DNA from: Thauera sp. 2A1 | GTDB lineage: Bacteria > Pseudomonadota > Gammaproteobacteria > Burkholderiales > Rhodocyclaceae | Length of the DNA: 64,000 nt | Direction of reading: 5' to 3' | Assembly: GCF_009469595.2 (NCBI RefSeq) | Contig: NZ_SSXV01000009.1 | Span: 97,480 to 161,479 of the forward strand | In this document: positions 62,758 to 64,000 of the stretch, one piece after another | How positions within the stretch are numbered: the stretch's first letter is position 1 | Layout: every line of letters begins with the position of its first letter | Made by a program: the position numbers and the translations under genes | The notes under the pieces: generated by a model | Told to the model about the DNA's origin: nothing | Seen by the model: the letters and a program-made list of their open reading frames with translations, nothing else | Databases searched by the model: none

Positions 62758-63864
62758 ATGTCCGACATCGCTTCCAAGATCCATCTGGCTCAGGCAGTTT
62801 CGCAACTGCCGGTGTCCTGGTACTTCGACGAACAGGTTTTCGAACTGGAGAAAAAGCTCCTCTTCGATGCCGGTCCGGGGTACGTCGGCCACGAGCTGAT
62901 GGTACCGGAGGTCGGCAACTACCGCTCGCTCGAGTGGCTGGATCATTCCAAGCTGCTGTTCCGCACCGAGGCCGGCGTGCACCAGATGTCGAACGTCTGC
63001 CGCCACCGCCAAGCCATCATGCTGCAGGGCAGCGGCACGACCGAGCACGTCGTGTGCCCGGTGCATCGCTGGACTTACGACCGCGAAGGGCAGCTTATCG
63101 GCGCGCCGCACTTCGCCCAGAAGCCCTGCCTCGGGCTGAAACGCGATCAGCTCGAGAACTGGCACGGCCTGCTGTTCAAGGGGCCGCGCTCCGCCAACGC
63201 CGACCTTGCCGGCATGCAGGTTGCGCCGGAGCTCGATTTCGCCGGCTACAAGCTCGACCGTGTGCAGATCCACGAGTGCAACTACAACTGGAAGACCTTC
63301 ATCGAGGTGTATCTGGAGGACTACCACGTCGCACCCTTCCACCCCGGACTGGGCAAGTTCGTCACCTGTGACGACCTGAGCTGGCAGTTCGGCGACTGGT
63401 ACTCGGTGCAGCAGGTGGGCATCACCTCGCTCGCCAAGCCGGGCTCGCCTACCTACGCGCGCTGGCACAAGGCGGTGCAGGACTACTACGGCGAAAAGAA
63501 ACCCGCGCATGGCGCGATCTGGCTCACCTACTACCCGAACATCATGGTGGAGTGGTATCCGCACGTGCTGGTGGTGAGCACGCTGATTCCGACCGACGTC
63601 AACAAGACCACCAATGTCGTCGAGTTCTATTACCCCGAGGAGATCGTCGAGTTCGAGCGCGAGTTCGTCGAGGCCGAGCAGGCGGCCTACATGGAGACCG
63701 CGATCGAGGACGACGACATCGGCGAGCGCATGGACCGTGGCCGGCTGGCGCTGATGAAGGAAGGGCGCAATGAGGTAGGGCCCTACCAGTCGCCCTACGA
63801 GGACGGCATGCAGCACTTCCACGAGTTCTATCGCCGCATCCTGGAGCCGCACATCGGCAGCTGA
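62758..63864 (+). CDS. Rieske non-heme iron oxygenase, alpha-subunit type
   Basis: A 368-residue oxygenase with an N-terminal Rieske 2Fe-2S domain and a C-terminal mononuclear iron domain. The Rieske ligands are in CRHRQAIML and CPVHRWTY. The iron site has EDYHVAPFHPGLGKF (two histidines), with an Asp/Glu expected near the C-terminus. It resembles the CntA/choline-monooxygenase-like and ring-hydroxylating SRPBCC group. No beta subunit, ferredoxin or reductase gene is visible next to it. The substrate cannot be inferred. A strong GAGGAGG ribosome-binding sequence precedes the ATG. It is divergent from xseB. Confidence 0.85.
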   Translation: MSDIASKIHLAQAVSQLPVSWYFDEQVFELEKKLLFDAGPGYVGHELMVPEVGNYRSLEWLDHSKLLFRTEAGVHQMSNVCRHRQAIMLQGSGTTEHVVCPVHRWTYDREGQLIGAPHFAQKPCLGLKRDQLENWHGLLFKGPRSANADLAGMQVAPELDFAGYKLDRVQIHECNYNWKTFIEVYLEDYHVAPFHPGLGKFVTCDDLSWQFGDWYSVQQVGITSLAKPGSPTYARWHKAVQDYYGEKKPAHGAIWLTYYPNIMVEWYPHVLVVSTLIPTDVNKTTNVVEFYYPEEIVEFEREFVEAEQAAYMETAIEDDDIGERMDRGRLALMKEGRNEVGPYQSPYEDGMQHFHEFYRRILEPHIGS

Positions 63865-63883
63865 ACTCGATACCGTATCGAGT
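63865..63883. repeat. 19-bp palindrome at the intron junction
   Basis: ACTCGATAC-C-GTATCGAGT has perfect 9-bp arms and begins directly after the Rieske stop codon. On the minus strand the predicted 3' end of the group II intron falls inside it. It has no T-run, so it is not a good intrinsic terminator. Confidence 0.6.
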
Positions 63884-64000
63884 AGGGGACGGGGTCACCC
63901 CCGTCGCCCTCTCACACCACCGTACGTGCGGTTCCGCATACGGCGGTTCATGAAAGACACTGGAGCCGTCGCGTCGTATCGAGCAGCGACACCAGACCCA
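63877..64000 (-). mobile_element. group II intron, 3' end (domains V and VI; truncated by window edge)
   Basis: Read on the minus strand, 63946-63917 forms the domain V hairpin (CCGCCGTATGCGG, a 4-nt loop, then GCACGTACGGTGG), preceded by GAA and followed by TGTGAGAGG. A second hairpin (GACGGGG-GTGA-CCCCGTC, 63905-63888) matches domain VI. The likely intron end is CCCCTACTCGAT at 63877. This layout is typical of bacterial group II introns that encode a reverse transcriptase/maturase. That gene should lie beyond 64000. The boundary is an estimate. Confidence 0.7.

Noticed and set aside
63865..63883. Palindrome after the Rieske gene considered as its terminator
   Set aside because: No T-run follows on either strand and it coincides with the predicted intron end.

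Overview
The window looks like chromosome of a betaproteobacterium of the Rhodocyclales/Zoogloeaceae type (Thauera, Azoarcus, Aromatoleum or relatives). The basis is the high GC content, the protein sequences, and gene orders typical of that group: carB-greA-DUF4149-yhbY/rlmE-ftsH-folP-glmM, tpiA-secG-tRNA-Leu-nuoABCDEFGHIJKLMN-DUF2818, and xseB-ispA-dxs. This is inferred by eye; no database search was run. Most of the window is core housekeeping sequence. Accessory character rises after about 45 kb.

Layout. 1-8.9 kb: the 3' part of carB, greA, a DUF4149 membrane protein, yhbY (minus) divergent from rlmE, ftsH (TTG start), folP and glmM. 8.9-12.9 kb: a pstSCAB phosphate transporter operon behind a Pho-box-like sequence, without phoU. 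13.1-29.4 kb: tpiA and secG, tRNA-Leu(GAG), a complete 14-gene NADH dehydrogenase operon and the DUF2818 gene. 29.4-41 kb: a Nudix hydrolase, a FemAB/GNAT-like protein (minus), nadE and glnB, an Smr-domain protein and trxB (both minus), a Crp/Fnr regulator behind a CRP-type site, then ftsK-lolA-rarA and a small hypothetical gene (minus). 41.2-45.7 kb: serS, a DnaJ-like chaperone, two tandem identical tRNA-Arg(ACG) genes with promoter and terminator, a YihY membrane protein and a DUF2242 lipoprotein.

45.8-50 kb is a glucan-active island: a GH13 alpha-glucosidase (minus), divergent from a GH5 exo-beta-1,3-glucanase-like enzyme that is translationally coupled to an exported TIM-barrel glycosidase. 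50.1-56.9 kb is a glycolate/lactate oxidation locus (glcD-glcE-glcF-permease, minus). It diverges from its FadR-type GntR regulator, and two TGGTCGGACCA operators lie between them. 57-58.2 kb holds a RES/Xre toxin-antitoxin pair, a G-tract repeat, a bidirectional terminator and tRNA-Ser(CGA). 58.2-62.6 kb (minus): an AhpD-like protein, folE2, dxs, ispA and xseB. A Rieske oxygenase gene (plus) follows. The right edge cuts a minus-strand group II intron, of which only the 3' domains V and VI are visible.

Working together: pst and glnB serve phosphate and nitrogen sensing, Nuo supplies respiratory energy, and the glc genes feed glycolate or lactate electrons into the respiratory chain. ispA and dxs supply isoprenoids, including the quinone side chain. 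I found no CRISPR array, prophage or complete insertion sequence. The points most worth following up are the two-operator glc control region, the CRP-type site before the Crp/Fnr gene, the coupled glucanase pair, the repeated N-terminal region of the Smr protein, and the intron at the right edge.
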